A DNA stretch of 64,000 nt from an uncultured Shimia sp. (GTDB lineage Bacteria > Pseudomonadota > Alphaproteobacteria > Rhodobacterales > Rhodobacteraceae): assembly GCF_947498095.1 (NCBI RefSeq), contig NZ_CANMJE010000001.1:310001-374000 (forward strand), read 5' to 3'. Within the stretch, counting starts at the first letter, position 1; each line of letters begins with the position of its first letter. Below are positions 26,866 through 36,021 of this stretch, one piece after another. A program made the position numbers and the translations under genes. The notes beneath the pieces were generated by a model. It searched no databases and was not told the origin of the DNA. It saw nothing but the letters and a program-made list of their open reading frames with translations.

Positions 26866-28095
26866 ATGGCAAAAACAACCACGATCTCTCCTCTGGCTCC
26901 GGCCAGTTTTCCCGATCTCCCAATTATTGATGGTGCCGAGTTTGCGGCCGTTGCGGCGGGCGTAAAATATGCGGATCGCAAGGACGTCATGTTGGCGCGC
27001 CTTGCGCCCGGAACGTCCATTGCCGGTGTGTTCACGCGCTCTGCGACACGTTCGGCTTCGGTATTGGACTGTCAGGAAAAGATCGGCTCGGACAGCCAAG
27101 AGGGCGCTGCCATTATCGTGAACGCCGGGAACGCCAATGCCTTCACCGGGCGCAATGGTGCCGACGCAACGCATGCCGTGACGAGCGCAGTTGCTACCTG
27201 TCTTGACCTGCCGGAATCGCGCGTGTTCTCGTCGTCCACGGGCGTAATTGGCGAACCCCTACCCCATGACAAAATCACCGCGCGGCTGGATGAGATGAAG
27301 TCTGCTTTGTCACCTGCGGCGCTTAAAGATGCAGCAGAAGCCATCCGCACCACGGATACGTTTGCCAAAGGCGCCAAAGCCGAAGTGGTCATTGATGGCA
27401 AAACGGTTCGGATTGCGGGGATCGCCAAGGGATCAGGCATGATCGCGCCGGATATGGCCACAATGCTGGTCTATATTTTTACCGATGCCTTGGTCGAACG
27501 GCCGCTTTTGCAGCAGATTCTGACAGAACTTACGGATCTGACTTTCAACAACATCACGGTTGATAGCGATACATCAACGTCAGACACCCTGCTCTTGGCG
27601 GCCACCGGGGCCAGCGACGCCAAAGTCTCGCAGGCCGACGGAGTGTTTCGCGACACTTTGCAAGGAGTTATGCTAGACCTCGCACACCAAGTTGTTCGGG
27701 ACGGAGAAGGTGCGACGAAGTTTGTCGAGGTTTCGGTCACGGGTTCTGCCAGTGACGCCGACGCACGCACGCACGCTCTGGCCATTGCGAACTCTCCCTT
27801 GGTCAAAACCGCAATCGCCGGCGAAGACCCGAATTGGGGGCGCGTGGTGATGGCGATTGGCAAATCGGGCGCGGCAGCAGACCGTGATCTTTTGACCATC
27901 CGCTTTGGCGACGTTCTGGTCGCCGAGAACGGCTGGGTCTCACCCGAGTACAAGGAAGAGGCTGGCGCGGACTACATGCAACAGCAGGATCTGGTGATTG
28001 GTGTCGATCTGGGAATTGGGTCTGGTCAATCCAAAGTCTGGACCTGCGACTTGACGCATGGCTACATCACAATCAACGCGGACTATCGCTCGTGA
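26866..28095 (+). CDS. argJ: ArgJ, glutamate N-acetyltransferase / amino-acid acetyltransferase
   Basis: Moves the acetyl group from N-acetylornithine to glutamate, closing the cyclic arginine pathway; some ArgJ enzymes also use acetyl-CoA. The precursor cleaves itself before a nucleophilic threonine, here T199 in IAPDMATMLVY. Other hallmarks are AIIVNAGNANAFTGRNG and GEDPNWGRVVMAIG. At 409 residues the length is normal. The C-terminal DLTHGYITINADYRS is typical. The mutT GTG start overlaps its stop. Whether it is mono- or bifunctional cannot be judged from sequence. argG, a later step of the pathway, lies at 58266. Confidence 0.95.
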   Translation: MAKTTTISPLAPASFPDLPIIDGAEFAAVAAGVKYADRKDVMLARLAPGTSIAGVFTRSATRSASVLDCQEKIGSDSQEGAAIIVNAGNANAFTGRNGADATHAVTSAVATCLDLPESRVFSSSTGVIGEPLPHDKITARLDEMKSALSPAALKDAAEAIRTTDTFAKGAKAEVVIDGKTVRIAGIAKGSGMIAPDMATMLVYIFTDALVERPLLQQILTELTDLTFNNITVDSDTSTSDTLLLAATGASDAKVSQADGVFRDTLQGVMLDLAHQVVRDGEGATKFVEVSVTGSASDADARTHALAIANSPLVKTAIAGEDPNWGRVVMAIGKSGAAADRDLLTIRFGDVLVAENGWVSPEYKEEAGADYMQQQDLVIGVDLGIGSGQSKVWTCDLTHGYITINADYRS

Positions 28096-28493
28096 CCAAG
28101 ATTGTACTCGTGTCAGCTGTCGCTTTGATTGATGTGGATGGGCGTGTTTTGCTAGCCCAGCGACCCGAAGGAAAATCGATGGCTGGCTTGTGGGAGTTTC
28201 CCGGCGGGAAAGTTGAAGCTGGGGAAACTCCGGAAGCCGCTCTGATCCGTGAACTGCAGGAAGAACTGGGCATTGATACCTGGGAAAGCTGCCTGGCGCC
28301 TCTGACCTTCGCGTCGCACAGCTATGAAGAGTTTCATCTTTTGATGCCGCTGTTTGCCTGCCGGAAATGGCAGGGAACGCCAATGTCGAAAGAAAACCAA
28401 ACGCTGAAATGGGTCCGGCCCGAGCAGCTTAGAGACTTTGACATGCCGCCGGCGGACATTCCTCTCATCCCAATTCTGCGCGATTGGCTTTAA
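28092..28493 (+). CDS. mutT: MutT, 8-oxo-dGTP diphosphatase
   Basis: A Nudix hydrolase that removes oxidised dGTP from the nucleotide pool. The 133-residue protein contains the Nudix box GGKVEAGETPEAALIRELQEE, given here in parts: GGKVEAGET then REL and EEL at the metal site. LLAQRPEGKSMAGLWEFPG is the MutT lead-in. The start is GTG 28092, overlapping the argJ stop as GTGA, so translation is coupled. Alphaproteobacterial argJ-mutT neighbours are common. A related Nudix function cannot be excluded, but length and motifs favour MutT. Confidence 0.9.
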   Translation: MTKIVLVSAVALIDVDGRVLLAQRPEGKSMAGLWEFPGGKVEAGETPEAALIRELQEELGIDTWESCLAPLTFASHSYEEFHLLMPLFACRKWQGTPMSKENQTLKWVRPEQLRDFDMPPADIPLIPILRDWL

Positions 28494-28567
28494 GGCCCAG
28501 TCCAACCTGGCAGCGTACCAACGCCCCTGCGCCTTTAAAAACTGGATTTTTGAACATTGCTAATCTA

Positions 28568-28592
28568 GGTTAACGCTACGTGACGGTTAACC
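28568..28592. promoter_or_regulatory. Inverted TTAACC half-sites upstream of the 43-residue gene
   Basis: GGTTAAC (28568-28574) and GTTAACC (28586-28592) form a perfect inverted repeat with an 11-base gap, centres 18 bases apart, thus on one face of the helix. TTAACC resembles the CtrA half-site of alphaproteobacteria, although CtrA sites are usually direct TTAA-N7-TTAA. It sits 60-85 bases before the small-gene start. Candidate operator only. Confidence 0.4.
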
Positions 28593-28653
28593 AGTAAGTT
28601 TTTTGCAATTCATTTTTATCGTTCTGCTACGTCATCTCACTGGGGGAACTGGC

Positions 28654-28785
28654 ATGTTGAGAACAATTACGTTGGGCCATTTCATTTCGATACAAGGCAC
28701 GTTCGTAAAATCGCTGCCCGATGGTCGAATTTCGGTTCAAGTCGGTTCAAAGGTGTATTCCGGTCAGCCCATCGCACGGTGCTAG
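28654..28785 (+). CDS. Conserved-looking 43-residue protein
   Basis: A short frame from ATG 28654 to TAG encodes MLRTITLGHFISIQGTFVKS followed by LPDGRISVQVGSKVYSGQPI and ARC. GGGGGA precedes the ATG by six bases. It is placed between mutT and a strong terminator, with an inverted repeat upstream. The pattern of alternating hydrophobic residues and glycines suggests a tiny beta-barrel or OB-like fold. I have a weak memory of similar small proteins in related genomes, but no function. It is too short to name. A start at 28603 is possible but adds an unlikely hydrophobic lead. Confidence 0.6.
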   Translation: MLRTITLGHFISIQGTFVKSLPDGRISVQVGSKVYSGQPIARC

Positions 28786-28806
28786 ATCCAGGAACAACAG
28801 AACCCA

Positions 28807-28850
28807 TAAAAAAGGGGCTGCCGGTTTTCCTGCAGCCCCTTTTTTGTTTT
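28807..28850. terminator. Strong bidirectional terminator
   Basis: An eight-base-pair GC stem, GGGGCTGC (28814-28821) with GCAGCCCC (28832-28839), has a ten-base loop. It is flanked by an A-run on the left and a T-run with one G on the right. It works in both directions: for the 43-residue gene on the plus strand and for infB, which ends at 28868, on the minus strand. Confidence 0.93.
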
Positions 28851-28867
28851 TGGTTTCTCCAACGCGC

Positions 28868-31363
28868 TTACTCAAGCGTGCGGGTCACCTCTTCGCGTTC
28901 AAAGATCTCGATCACATCTGCCGGGCGGACATCGTCATAGTTTTCGAACGCCATACCGCATTCCTGACCTGACTGTACCTCGGCAACTTCGTCTTTGAAG
29001 CGCTTGAGTGTTTTCAGAGTGCCTTCGTGGATCACCACGTTGTCGCGCAACAGGCGTACGCCGGCCGAACGGCGGGCGACACCTTCGGTCACGATACAAC
29101 CAGCAACCTTGCCGACGTTCGAAACCTTGAAGACCTCTTTGATCTCGGCATAGCCGATGAACTTTTCGCGAATTTCTGCTGACAATAGGCCCGAAGCCGC
29201 CGCCTTCACATCATCCACGAGATCATAGATCACCGAATAGTAACGAACCTCAACGCCCTTTTGGTTGGCCGCATTACGCGCCGATGCGTTGGCACGCACG
29301 TTGAAGCCCATGACCGGCGCACCGGATGCTTCGGCCAGACCAATATCAGACTCGCTGATCGCGCCCACACCCGAGTGCAGAACCCGCACGCGTACTTCGT
29401 CGTTGCCGATTTTTTCCATCGCCTGAACAATCGCCTCGGCAGAACCCTGCACATCAGCTTTGACCAGGATTGGCATTTCGGCGACGTTGGCGTCGTCTTT
29501 GGCTTTTTGCATAAGCTGCTCAAGTGTGGTTGCGGCACCAGCTGCGGCGCGCTTGTCCTTGGCGGCTTGCTCACGATACTCGGCAATTTCACGTGCTTGC
29601 GCTTCGGTCTCGGTCACGTTCAGCACGTCACCCGCTTCGGGTGTGCCGTTCAGACCAAGAACCTCAACCGGTACCGAAGGTCCGGCCTCGGCAACGCGCT
29701 CGCCCTTGTCGTTGATCAGCGCACGAACTTTACCGTACTGCTCACCCACAACAAAGATATCGCCTTGTTTCAACGTACCTTTTTGAACCAGAACCGTCGC
29801 AACAGGTCCGCGACCCACGTCCAGCTGAGCCTCGATCACGGCGCCTTGGGCGGCGCGGTTCGGGTTCGCTTTCAGTTCCAAGATCTCGGACTGCAGGGCA
29901 ATCGCTTCCAGCAGCTCGTCAAGGCCCTGACCGGTGATCGCCGAAACTTCGACGTCCTGCACTTCACCAGACATCTTTTCAACGATGACCTCGTGTTGCA
30001 GCAGTTCGGCCCGAACCTTGTCAGGCTCAGCAGCCGGTTTGTCGATTTTGTTGATCGCAACAATCATCGGCACGTCTGCGGCTTTGGCGTGATTAATCGC
30101 CTCAATCGTCTGCGGCATGACCGAGTCATCAGCGGCAACAACCAAAACCACGATATCCGTGACCTGAGCACCGCGCGAACGCATCGATGTAAAGGCCGCG
30201 TGACCGGGCGTATCAAGGAAGCTCAGCGTGACGCCATCGCCCGTCTGTACCTGGTAAGCACCGATGTGCTGCGTAATGCCGCCAGCTTCGCCAGCCACAA
30301 CTTTGGCATCGCGGATTGCGTCCAATAGCGAGGTCTTACCGTGGTCAACGTGGCCCATGATCGTGATGACCGGAGGACGCGGCAACAGAGCACCATCATC
30401 GTCGTCGATGTCTGCGATCACGTCTTCCACGTCCGCGTCCGACACGCGCACAACCTTGTGGCCAAACTCTTCAATGATCAGTTCCGCAGTGTCAGCATCA
30501 AGCGCCTGGTTCTGCGTGACCATCATACCCATGTTCATGAGCGATTTCACGACGTCGGCCACACGCTCGGCCATACGGTTGGCCAGCTCGGACACAACGA
30601 TGGATTCCGGCAGCTGTACTTCGCGAATAACCTTCTCGCGCTCAACAGGGCCGCCCATTGCTTTTTGGCGCGCACGCTCTTGCTTACGCTTCATGGCAGC
30701 GAGAGACTTCTGGCGACCGCCGCCACCAGACAACGCCTGGTTGAGGGTCAGCTTGCCAGACCGTCGACCGTCATCGCGACCTTTGCCACGGTTCTGGCGC
30801 TGTTCGCGCTCATTCTTGCGAGGTGTCGCTGAAGGGGCCGGTTTGTTCGCCGGCGCCCGTGCGGGTGCATCCGGTTTCGGAGCCGCAGCAGCAGCAGCAG
30901 CCTCGGCTGCAGCGCGCTTGGCCGCTTCCTCGGTTTCGCGCTTTTTGCGCTCTTCGTCTTCGGCTTTGGCGCGGGCCTTTTCTTCGGCTTCGCGCTGTTC
31001 GCGTTCCTTGGTTTCCTGCTCGGCGCGACGACGCTCACGCTCTTCGGCGCGCGCTTTTTCTTCGGCTTCGCGTGTCGCGGCCTCTTCAACTTCGCGGGCC
31101 TTGGCCGCCTGAAGGGCTTTCATACGGCGTTCGAGTTCCGCATCCGAAATACCTGCCGGGCGACGGTTTGGATCACCACCAGCTTTACCCGAAGTAGAAG
31201 CGCTTGGCTTTGCCGCACCAGGTTTGGGAACCACAACGCGCTTGCGTTTGGTTTCAACCACGACGTTTTTGGTCCGCCCGTGGCTGAAGCTTTGCTTCAC
31301 GTTGCCGGGACGTCCACCTGCTCCGCGCAGGCCCAAAGTCTTTTTACCGTCGTTATCGCTCAT
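28868..31363 (-). CDS. infB: Translation initiation factor IF-2
   Basis: IF-2 is the GTPase that places initiator tRNA on the ribosome. The 831-residue protein begins with [20 protein letters not shown], followed by a long charged linker rich in Arg, Glu and Ala (about 60-180). An IF2_N region follows at about 250-300. The G domain has [14 protein letters not shown] (from about 335), DTPGHAAF and NKID. Domains II-IV close the protein with [20 protein letters not shown] and [14 protein letters not shown]. It overlaps ylxR by four bases, in the rimP-nusA-ylxR-infB operon. A strong terminator follows. Confidence 0.97.
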   Translation of the reverse strand: MSDNDGKKTLGLRGAGGRPGNVKQSFSHGRTKNVVVETKRKRVVVPKPGAAKPSASTSGKAGGDPNRRPAGISDAELERRMKALQAAKAREVEEAATREAEEKARAEERERRRAEQETKEREQREAEEKARAKAEDEERKKRETEEAAKRAAAEAAAAAAAPKPDAPARAPANKPAPSATPRKNEREQRQNRGKGRDDGRRSGKLTLNQALSGGGGRQKSLAAMKRKQERARQKAMGGPVEREKVIREVQLPESIVVSELANRMAERVADVVKSLMNMGMMVTQNQALDADTAELIIEEFGHKVVRVSDADVEDVIADIDDDDGALLPRPPVITIMGHVDHGKTSLLDAIRDAKVVAGEAGGITQHIGAYQVQTGDGVTLSFLDTPGHAAFTSMRSRGAQVTDIVVLVVAADDSVMPQTIEAINHAKAADVPMIVAINKIDKPAAEPDKVRAELLQHEVIVEKMSGEVQDVEVSAITGQGLDELLEAIALQSEILELKANPNRAAQGAVIEAQLDVGRGPVATVLVQKGTLKQGDIFVVGEQYGKVRALINDKGERVAEAGPSVPVEVLGLNGTPEAGDVLNVTETEAQAREIAEYREQAAKDKRAAAGAATTLEQLMQKAKDDANVAEMPILVKADVQGSAEAIVQAMEKIGNDEVRVRVLHSGVGAISESDIGLAEASGAPVMGFNVRANASARNAANQKGVEVRYYSVIYDLVDDVKAAASGLLSAEIREKFIGYAEIKEVFKVSNVGKVAGCIVTEGVARRSAGVRLLRDNVVIHEGTLKTLKRFKDEVAEVQSGQECGMAFENYDDVRPADVIEIFEREEVTRTLE

Positions 31364-31992
31364 CTAGCTGTCTTACCCTTCTGGGTGGCCCCTGCCACCC
31401 CAATTTCACGTACGCCTTTTAACCGTTGGGCTTCCTCTACAACACGTTGCGTGAGTCCGCCAGACGCAAGCGCCCCATGTATCACAGTTTGTCGCCCAAA
31501 AGCCAAACCCAATTCATTTGCCGTCAGCCAGCCGATGTAATGACCGAAATGCGGCGTGCTCAGTTTCGACTTGCCCCGTCCTGATCCATCTGATGCCTGG
31601 ATCAAAACTTCGGCATAATCCTTGGCCAACCAGTCCTTGACCTTTTCGTAGCCCGTCACTGCTGAACCCGACTTTCGGGCCAAGCTGACCAAATCCACGA
31701 CCCGACGGACCAATTGGTTTTCAACCTGTGCCAACAGATCATCCGGCACTTTGACCGGCTGCTTTGCAGCACGAGCAAACAATCCCTTGGTCGCCGCCTT
31801 ATCCAAGGCCTTGCGATCGGCTGCAACCCACATGCCTCGGCCGGGCAACTTGCCCAGAATATCCGGCACAACCTGTCCGTCAGGTCCAGTCACAAAGCGG
31901 ATCAGCCCAAATTTTGGCTGTACCTCACCCGTGGCAATGCACTTGCGTTCTGGACCGTCTTCCCGGTCTTTGGTTCGCCCACCGCGTCCCAT
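31360..31992 (-). CDS. YlxR-family RNA-binding protein (DUF448) with L7Ae-like C-terminus
   Basis: A 210-residue nucleic-acid-binding protein. The N-terminal YlxR/DUF448 domain has [24 protein letters not shown] and [12 protein letters not shown]. The C-terminal half (about 100-190) resembles the ribosomal L7Ae/L30e fold ([28 protein letters not shown]). In alphaproteobacteria the two domains are commonly fused. I choose ATG 31992 because GGAGG stands seven bases upstream; a TTG two codons earlier lies too close. It lies between nusA and infB, and related proteins have been linked to transcription or RNase P; the exact role is open. Confidence 0.88.
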   Translation of the reverse strand: MGRGGRTKDREDGPERKCIATGEVQPKFGLIRFVTGPDGQVVPDILGKLPGRGMWVAADRKALDKAATKGLFARAAKQPVKVPDDLLAQVENQLVRRVVDLVSLARKSGSAVTGYEKVKDWLAKDYAEVLIQASDGSGRGKSKLSTPHFGHYIGWLTANELGLAFGRQTVIHGALASGGLTQRVVEEAQRLKGVREIGVAGATQKGKTAR

Positions 31993-32015
31993 CGTCAAGC
32001 CTCCGAGGCCTGAGA

Positions 32016-33638
32016 TCAGGCCTCGGCCTCCTGTTCTGCTTCACCTTCTTCGGCTTCTGCAGCAGCAGCAGCTTCCAGTTCAGCCGGGTCAACCCAACCC
32101 AGCATGATGCGGGCGGTCATGACCATATCCTGTGCTTCTTCCAGCGTCATGCCAAAGGGCTCGAGAATACCGTCATCCTTGGATCTTTCACCATCGACCG
32201 TTGTCCAGCCACCGGCCAGTTCCCAGTCGGCACAGGTTGCAAAGTCTTCAAGGCTCAGAACGCCATCTTTGGCCAATGCCTCAATCATTTGGGGTGTCAG
32301 ACCCTCGAATGCAAACAGGCTGTCCTGGACGCCCAGTTCACGTGCGGCATCCAAGGCTGCTTTTGCCTGTGCTTCAAGGAAGTCGCGCGCGCGGGCCTGC
32401 AATTCGTTTGCGGTGTCTTCATCAACCCCGTCAATGACCAACAATTCGTCGATCTCTACATAGGCAACTTCTTCCAGGCTGGTGAACCCTTCAGATACGA
32501 GGAGTTGAGCAAAGAATTCGTCCAAATCCAGCGTTTGCATGAACAGCGCGGTACGAACTTCGAATTCCTTCTGACGACGCTCGGATTCTTCGGCCTCGGT
32601 CATGATATCGATGTCCAGCGCGGTCAGTTGCGAGGCAAGACGCACGTTCTGGCCGCGGCGACCAATGGCCAGCGACAGCTGCTCGTCGGGAACAACCACT
32701 TCGATCTTGCCTGCTTCTTCGTCCAAAACAACCTTGGATACTTCAGCAGGTTGCAGCGCGTTCACAAGGAACGTTGGCTGATCTTCATTCCACGGAATGA
32801 TGTCGATCTTTTCGCCCTGCAGCTCGTTTACAACGGCCTGCACACGGCTCCCGCGCATACCCACACAAGCACCAACGGGGTCAATCGATCCGTCATACGA
32901 GATCACGGCAATCTTGGCGCGCGAACCCGGATCACGGGCCACGGCTTTGATCTCGATAATACCGTCATAGATTTCCGGCACTTCCATCTTGAACAGCTCA
33001 GCCATAAATTCCGGTGCGGTGCGCGACAGGAAGATCTGCGGACCACGTGTTTCGCGGCGCACATCTTTGATGTAGCAGCGCACGCGGTCATTCGGGCGAT
33101 AGCTTTCGCGGCCGATTTTCTCGTTCCGGCGCAGGATGGCCTCACCCCGGCCCACGTCGACGATCACGTTGCCGTACTCTTCGCGTTTAACCACACCATT
33201 GATGATGGTGCCAACACGGTCCTGGAACTCTTCGAACTGGCGATCGCGCTCAGCTTCGCGGACCTTCTGCAGAATAACCTGTTTGGCCGACTGAGCCGCG
33301 ATGCGGCCCATTTCTACCGGAGGAATTTCTTCAATATACTGGGCGCCCACTTCGGGGTTTTCCATGTATTGTTTGGCTTGCTCGACGGTGAACTCAGCCT
33401 GATAGTTCTCAAGCTCTTCTTCCTCAACCACGGTACGGACGCGGGTAAAGGTCGCCTTGCCGGTTTTGCGGTCGATCGCGACACGAATGTCCATTTCGCT
33501 GCCATAGCGCGACTTGGCCGCGCGTGCGAGCGACTCTTCCATCGCTTCAACCACAAGGCCCGGGTCGATCATTTTTTCCCGCGCAACGGCCTCGGCGGTT
33601 TGCAGCAGCTCAAGCTGGTTTGCAGAGGTGATAGCCAT
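32016..33638 (-). CDS. nusA: Transcription factor NusA
   Basis: NusA binds RNA polymerase and modulates pausing, termination and antitermination. The 540-residue protein shows the N-terminal polymerase-binding domain (1-130), an S1 domain (about 135-200; [20 protein letters not shown]), KH1 and KH2 ([35 protein letters not shown]), and two C-terminal helix-hairpin-helix repeats of the alphaproteobacterial and E. coli type ([27 protein letters not shown]). The acidic tail is Glu/Ala-rich. GGAG, inside the rimP 3' end, serves its ATG. A possible attenuator precedes the operon. Confidence 0.97.
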   Translation of the reverse strand: MAITSANQLELLQTAEAVAREKMIDPGLVVEAMEESLARAAKSRYGSEMDIRVAIDRKTGKATFTRVRTVVEEEELENYQAEFTVEQAKQYMENPEVGAQYIEEIPPVEMGRIAAQSAKQVILQKVREAERDRQFEEFQDRVGTIINGVVKREEYGNVIVDVGRGEAILRRNEKIGRESYRPNDRVRCYIKDVRRETRGPQIFLSRTAPEFMAELFKMEVPEIYDGIIEIKAVARDPGSRAKIAVISYDGSIDPVGACVGMRGSRVQAVVNELQGEKIDIIPWNEDQPTFLVNALQPAEVSKVVLDEEAGKIEVVVPDEQLSLAIGRRGQNVRLASQLTALDIDIMTEAEESERRQKEFEVRTALFMQTLDLDEFFAQLLVSEGFTSLEEVAYVEIDELLVIDGVDEDTANELQARARDFLEAQAKAALDAARELGVQDSLFAFEGLTPQMIEALAKDGVLSLEDFATCADWELAGGWTTVDGERSKDDGILEPFGMTLEEAQDMVMTARIMLGWVDPAELEAAAAAEAEEGEAEQEAEA

Positions 33639-33640
33639 GA

Positions 33641-34222
33641 TTACTCCTCCTCGGACCCTTCGGTCTCGATCTCGTCAAAATCGTCTTCGTTAATGGTGCC
33701 CGCCGCTTTGCGCTGGCGCAGCATTTCTTTGATAAGGTCATCGGTCAGCGTCAGCTTGGCATCTGCGAGCCAATCAAACTGCAGGCCAACCGTAACTGTT
33801 TCGCCCTGATCTTCGATGTTGATCAGCACTTCCTCACCCTCGACACCGGCCAACACGCCCTTAAAGCGTTTGCGCCCGTCGATCAGATCTGAGGTTTCAA
33901 GTTTCGCGTCATATCCTTCGAAGTTCTCAAAGTCCTTGAGGCGGGTCAGCGGACGGTCGATACCGGGGCTACCAACTTCCAGAACGTAAGAATCGACCAA
34001 CGGATCCTCAACATCAAGAGTTGCGCTGACAGCGTTCGAAATTTCGGCGCATTCATCGACTTCTATGCCGCCATCCGGGCGTTCTGCCATGATCTGCAAT
34101 GTGTGAGTCTTACCGCCCATCAGGCGTAAACGCACGAGTTCAAATCCCATGTCTTCGATGACTGGGATGATGATGTCGGCCAGTTTGCGATCAATCGCTG
34201 CCTTAGCAATCATGTCACTCAT
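33641..34222 (-). CDS. rimP: RimP, 30S ribosome maturation factor
   Basis: RimP assists late assembly of the 30S subunit. The 193-residue protein has the N-terminal domain with [18 protein letters not shown] and [19 protein letters not shown], and the motif [20 protein letters not shown]. The C-terminal Sm-like domain is followed by an acidic tail ending EEE, where the nusA ribosome-binding site is embedded. ATG 34222 has GGAGG upstream; the frame extends seven codons further without support. It is the first gene of rimP-nusA-ylxR-infB, as in most bacteria. Confidence 0.95.
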   Translation of the reverse strand: MSDMIAKAAIDRKLADIIIPVIEDMGFELVRLRLMGGKTHTLQIMAERPDGGIEVDECAEISNAVSATLDVEDPLVDSYVLEVGSPGIDRPLTRLKDFENFEGYDAKLETSDLIDGRKRFKGVLAGVEGEEVLINIEDQGETVTVGLQFDWLADAKLTLTDDLIKEMLRQRKAAGTINEDDFDEIETEGSEEE

Positions 34223-34241
34223 TGCACGTGCCTCCAGGCAC

Positions 34242-34263
34242 AAAAAAACGGGCCAGCGGCCCG
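34242..34263 (-). terminator. Terminator-like hairpin in the rimP leader, possible attenuator
   Basis: Minus strand: CGGGCC (34263-34258) pairs with GGCCCG (34254-34249) across a three-base loop and is followed by seven T (34248-34242). It ends only 20 bases before the rimP start, downstream of a candidate promoter at 34320-34348. It therefore looks like a leader attenuator rather than the end of the preceding ABC operon, which has its own terminator at 34363-34383. Confidence 0.7.
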
Positions 34264-34319
34264 TGTCGACTTACCGGTGAGCGTTGGGTTTGGACCCCAG
34301 CGCGTCGCTGTTGATCAGG

Positions 34320-34348
34320 CATATACGCCTGAGTTCCCGAGTCTGCAA
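34320..34348 (-). promoter_or_regulatory. Candidate promoter of the rimP-nusA-infB operon
   Basis: Minus strand: TTGCAG (34348-34343), a 17-base spacer, then TATATG (34325-34320). Initiation would fall near 34313, giving a leader of about 90 bases that includes the terminator-like hairpin. The -35 resembles that proposed for dnaK (CTTGCAG), so a heat-shock sigma factor is conceivable but not shown. Confidence 0.45.
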
Positions 34349-34362
34349 GGTCTAAACGAAAA

Positions 34363-34383
34363 CGCCCCACAAATTGCGGGGCG
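34363..34383 (-). terminator. Terminator after the peptide ABC operon
   Basis: Minus strand: CGCCCC (34383-34378) pairs with GGGGCG (34368-34363) across nine bases, followed by TTTTCGTTT. It lies 25 bases past the stop of the binding-protein gene, the last gene of that operon. Confidence 0.8.
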
Positions 34384-34407
34384 CTTCATTAATTTCCGGG
34401 TTTTCGC

Positions 34408-35952
34408 TTACGCGAACCACCAACGTTCCATCAGGCGCGACGAATCCATTTGGAACACGTTGCCGATGGTGCCCGAGTTGGTCAGCTTGGTGCTGTGGGC
34501 GTCGACATAGTTGGCGTACATCGGGATGACGGTACCGCCTTCAGACGACAGCAGACCCTGCATCTCGCGGTACTGCTCCTTACGCTTGGCGCTGTCGAGC
34601 TCAGCACGTGCCGAAAGCATCAGCTCTTGGAAGCGTGCGTTGTCCCAGTGGTTGTCGTTCCACGGAGCACCTACTGCATAGTTGACCGAGAACATCCAAT
34701 CTTCGGTCGCACGACCGGACCAGTAGCAAGCACACCAAGGCTTCTTGAGCCAGACGTTGGACCAGTAGCCATCCGAAGGCTCTTGGACCACATTGATGTC
34801 GATGCCTGCTGCCTTGGCAGATGCTTGATACAGCTGGGCCGCGTCAACTGCGCCTGGGAAGGCTGCGTCAGATGCCGAAAGATCGATCTTAAGACCTTCC
34901 ATGCCAGCCTTTTTTAGGTGGTGCATGGCTTTGTCCGGATCATACTCATTCATTGGCAGGTCGTCGGCGAAGTACTGGTTTGCCGGGCCGATCGGGTTGT
35001 CATTCGAAACACGACCGTGACCTTGCAGCACCTTGTCCACCATTTCCTGACGGTTGATGGCATGCTTCAGGGCTTTACGTACGTCAATGTTGTCGAACGG
35101 AGCCACATTTGTCAGCATCGGGAAGGTGAAGTGCTGGTTACCTGTCACCTCGAAGATGTTGATCATCGGGTTGGCTTTCATGAGCGGCTCGGTCTTGAAG
35201 TCAACGCGGTTCACAGCGTCCACTTGACCGGTCATCAGCGCGTTCATACGGGCAGATGCGTCGTTGATCGCGATCACTTCGATGCTATCAAACCAGCCTT
35301 CTTTGCCATCTTTGTAGTGCTCACTGACACGGCTCAGAAGTGTACGGACGCCGGGATCGAATGCTTCGACTTGGTAGAGGCCAGTGCCGATACCTTTCGC
35401 GATAGCTTCTTCGATCTGACCATCTGGGTACATGCAGAGGTGATAATCTGACAGAAGGAATGGGAAATCGGCATTGCCAGCTGACAGCGTCATCTGGATC
35501 TGGTGATCGCCCATCTTCTTCATTTCAGTGATCGGCTCAACGATCGGCTTGGCGGCAGATTTTGCGCCTTCGGCCACGTGCATATTCAACGATGAAATGA
35601 CGTCGTCAGCGTTGAAGTCTTTGCCATTGTGGAACTTTACGCCCTTACGCAGTGTAAAGGTCCAGGTTTTGGCGTCGGCGCTGGCTTCCCAGCTCTCGGC
35701 CAGTTCACCGATCAGCTGACCGTCGGCGGCCACTTGGGTCAGTGTGTCAAAAACAGCACCGTGAGAGCACATGATCATGTAGCTGTCTGAGTGTGTCCGC
35801 GAATCCCAGCTGTCTGAAGTGTTGGCGCCGGCCAGGCCAAGGCGCAGCGTTCCGCCGCGTTTCGGCATTGCCACTGCTGGCATGCCGGTAGCCGCCAGTA
35901 CACCAGCGGCTGCGCCAGTCTTAAGCAGGCCACGTCTGCTGATTCTATTCAT
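34408..35952 (-). CDS. Family 5 solute-binding protein of a peptide-type ABC importer
   Basis: A 514-residue periplasmic protein of the oligopeptide/nickel-binding class. It begins with a twin-arginine signal (SRRGLLKTGAAAGVLAATG), so it is probably exported folded through Tat. The SBP_bac_5 core follows: WTFTLRKGVKFHNGKDFNADD is the signature region, with LAESWEAS before it. It is the last of four genes, after permease, permease and ATPase, with a 69-base gap from the ATPase gene and a terminator after it. The ligand could be peptides, opines or other small compounds. Confidence 0.9.
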   Translation of the reverse strand: MNRISRRGLLKTGAAAGVLAATGMPAVAMPKRGGTLRLGLAGANTSDSWDSRTHSDSYMIMCSHGAVFDTLTQVAADGQLIGELAESWEASADAKTWTFTLRKGVKFHNGKDFNADDVISSLNMHVAEGAKSAAKPIVEPITEMKKMGDHQIQMTLSAGNADFPFLLSDYHLCMYPDGQIEEAIAKGIGTGLYQVEAFDPGVRTLLSRVSEHYKDGKEGWFDSIEVIAINDASARMNALMTGQVDAVNRVDFKTEPLMKANPMINIFEVTGNQHFTFPMLTNVAPFDNIDVRKALKHAINRQEMVDKVLQGHGRVSNDNPIGPANQYFADDLPMNEYDPDKAMHHLKKAGMEGLKIDLSASDAAFPGAVDAAQLYQASAKAAGIDINVVQEPSDGYWSNVWLKKPWCACYWSGRATEDWMFSVNYAVGAPWNDNHWDNARFQELMLSARAELDSAKRKEQYREMQGLLSSEGGTVIPMYANYVDAHSTKLTNSGTIGNVFQMDSSRLMERWWFA

Positions 35953-36021
35953 ATTACATCTCCCATGTAGGTTTTTCGGAGTTTCCGAAGTGTGTCACCC
36001 CGTTTCCCGGGGCGATTCGTT

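Noticed and set aside
31764-33809. 681-codon open frame antisense to ylxR and nusA
   Set aside because: Shadow frame of well-identified genes, with no start signal or homology.
34264-34362. Possible initiator tRNA (metY) before rimP, as in E. coli
   Set aside because: Folding the minus strand gives short hairpins but no acceptor stem, T-loop or CCA; the region reads as a promoter and leader.
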